From: Paenibacillus nasutitermitis
GTDB taxonomy: Bacteria > Bacillota > Bacilli > Paenibacillales > Paenibacillaceae
DNA length: 64,000 nt
Assembly: GCF_014641075.1 (NCBI RefSeq)
Contig: NZ_BMHP01000003.1
Span: 310,001 to 374,000 of the forward strand
Direction: 5' to 3'
The position numbers and the translations under genes were made by a program. The notes under the pieces were generated by a model. That model did not search any database, was not told the origin of the DNA, and saw only the letters and a list, made by a program, of their open reading frames with translations. This document shows, in pieces, positions 63,750 to 64,000 of the stretch (position 1 is the stretch's first letter; the number at the start of each line of letters is the position of its first letter).

Positions 63750-64000
63750 CTTCTATCGTTCCCTCCGCCAGAATCCGTCTGAGAAACATGCCCGTGTATG
63801 AAGCCGGCACTTTCGCCACCTGCTCCGGCGTGCCTTCGGCTACCAGCTTGCCCCCGGCTGCGCCTCCTTCAGGGCCAATATCAACAACCCAATCGGATTC
63901 CCGAATCAGCTCCAGGCTGTGCTCGACCACCACAACGGTGTTTCCCGAATCGACCAGCTTATTCAGTAAAACATGAAGCCGCTTGATATCCGACGGATGA
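63736..64000 (-). CDS. UvrA-family ABC ATPase, C-terminal part (runs off window)
   Basis: The visible 87 codons read HPSDIKRLHVLLNKLVDSGNTVVVVEHSLELIRESDWVVDIGPEGGAAGGKLVAEGTPEQVAKVPASYTGMFLRRIL, the final switch region and tail of the second ATPase domain of UvrA (VVEHSLELI is the H-loop; DIGPEGGAAGG the UvrA signature). The 5' end lies beyond 64000. Whether it is the DNA-repair UvrA or the drug-resistance-linked UvrA2 cannot be told from this piece; the overlap with an exporter gene leans toward the latter. Confidence 0.9.
   Translation of the reverse strand, partial: HPSDIKRLHVLLNKLVDSGNTVVVVEHSLELIRESDWVVDIGPEGGAAGGKLVAEGTPEQVAKVPASYTGMFLRRILAEGTIEDGKR

Overview
The window looks like a chromosomal segment of a spore-forming member of the Bacillota, most likely Paenibacillus or a close relative. 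This is an inference from moderate GC, strong AGGAGG-type ribosome sites (often with TTG or GTG starts), a CwlJ/SleB cortex hydrolase, an Opp-type operon, ECF sigma and WYL regulators, a Bacillus-type Fur box and many sugar-acting enzymes. No rRNA, tRNA, CRISPR array, intact prophage or intact insertion sequence was seen. It is a regulator-rich accessory stretch made of small, mostly self-contained modules.

Layout. 0-12 kb: SelO; a TetR + SDR operon divergent from a DHA2 drug exporter with a clear promoter/operator; a frameshifted GNAT; membrane proteins; a WYL regulator divergent from an MDR oxidoreductase; a high-GC GNAT; and a decayed drug-efflux MFS that still has a 9-codon leader peptide. 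12-16.3 kb: EfeUOB ferrous iron uptake operon (order efeU-efeO-efeB on the minus strand) behind a Fur box. 16.7-19.6 kb: an ECF sigma factor with a roughly 350-residue C-terminal extension, translationally coupled to a solute-binding protein that has no signal peptide. 19.8-22.8 kb: YwqK/MORN protein, monooxygenase + WYL pair, DinB, and a DoxX gene with a textbook class II CRP/FNR-type promoter.

23.1-35.5 kb: a nine-gene minus-strand cluster, read as ROK repressor, asparaginase-family hydrolase, oligopeptide ABC transporter (binding protein, two permeases, two ATPases), M17 aminopeptidase, CutC, ROK sugar kinase and GH29 alpha-L-fucosidase. The set is that expected for importing and dismantling fucosylated glycopeptides or glycosyl-asparagine, and it is the most coherent candidate for an undescribed system here.

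36-51.2 kb: HelD, a Gfo/Idh/MocA oxidoreductase, a stand-alone second MraY-like transferase, DeoR and MerR regulators (the latter with a 19-bp-spacer promoter driving an aldo-keto reductase), a second aldo-keto reductase with AraC, a VOC/WYL divergent pair around a 16-bp perfect inverted repeat, a leucine-rich-repeat surface protein, CwlJ, and DoxX/TetR around three operators spaced exactly 22 bp apart. 51.2-53.5 kb: a scar region with a serine-recombinase remnant and copies of a small palindromic repeat. 53.5-60.4 kb: sugar module (tandem ThuA protein, dehydrogenase, AraC, GH36 alpha-galactosidase) with a hydrolase + TetR operon inserted. 60.7-64 kb: decayed cysK, ArsR + AHSA1 pair, and a DHA2 exporter overlapping the end of a uvrA-like gene that runs off the window.
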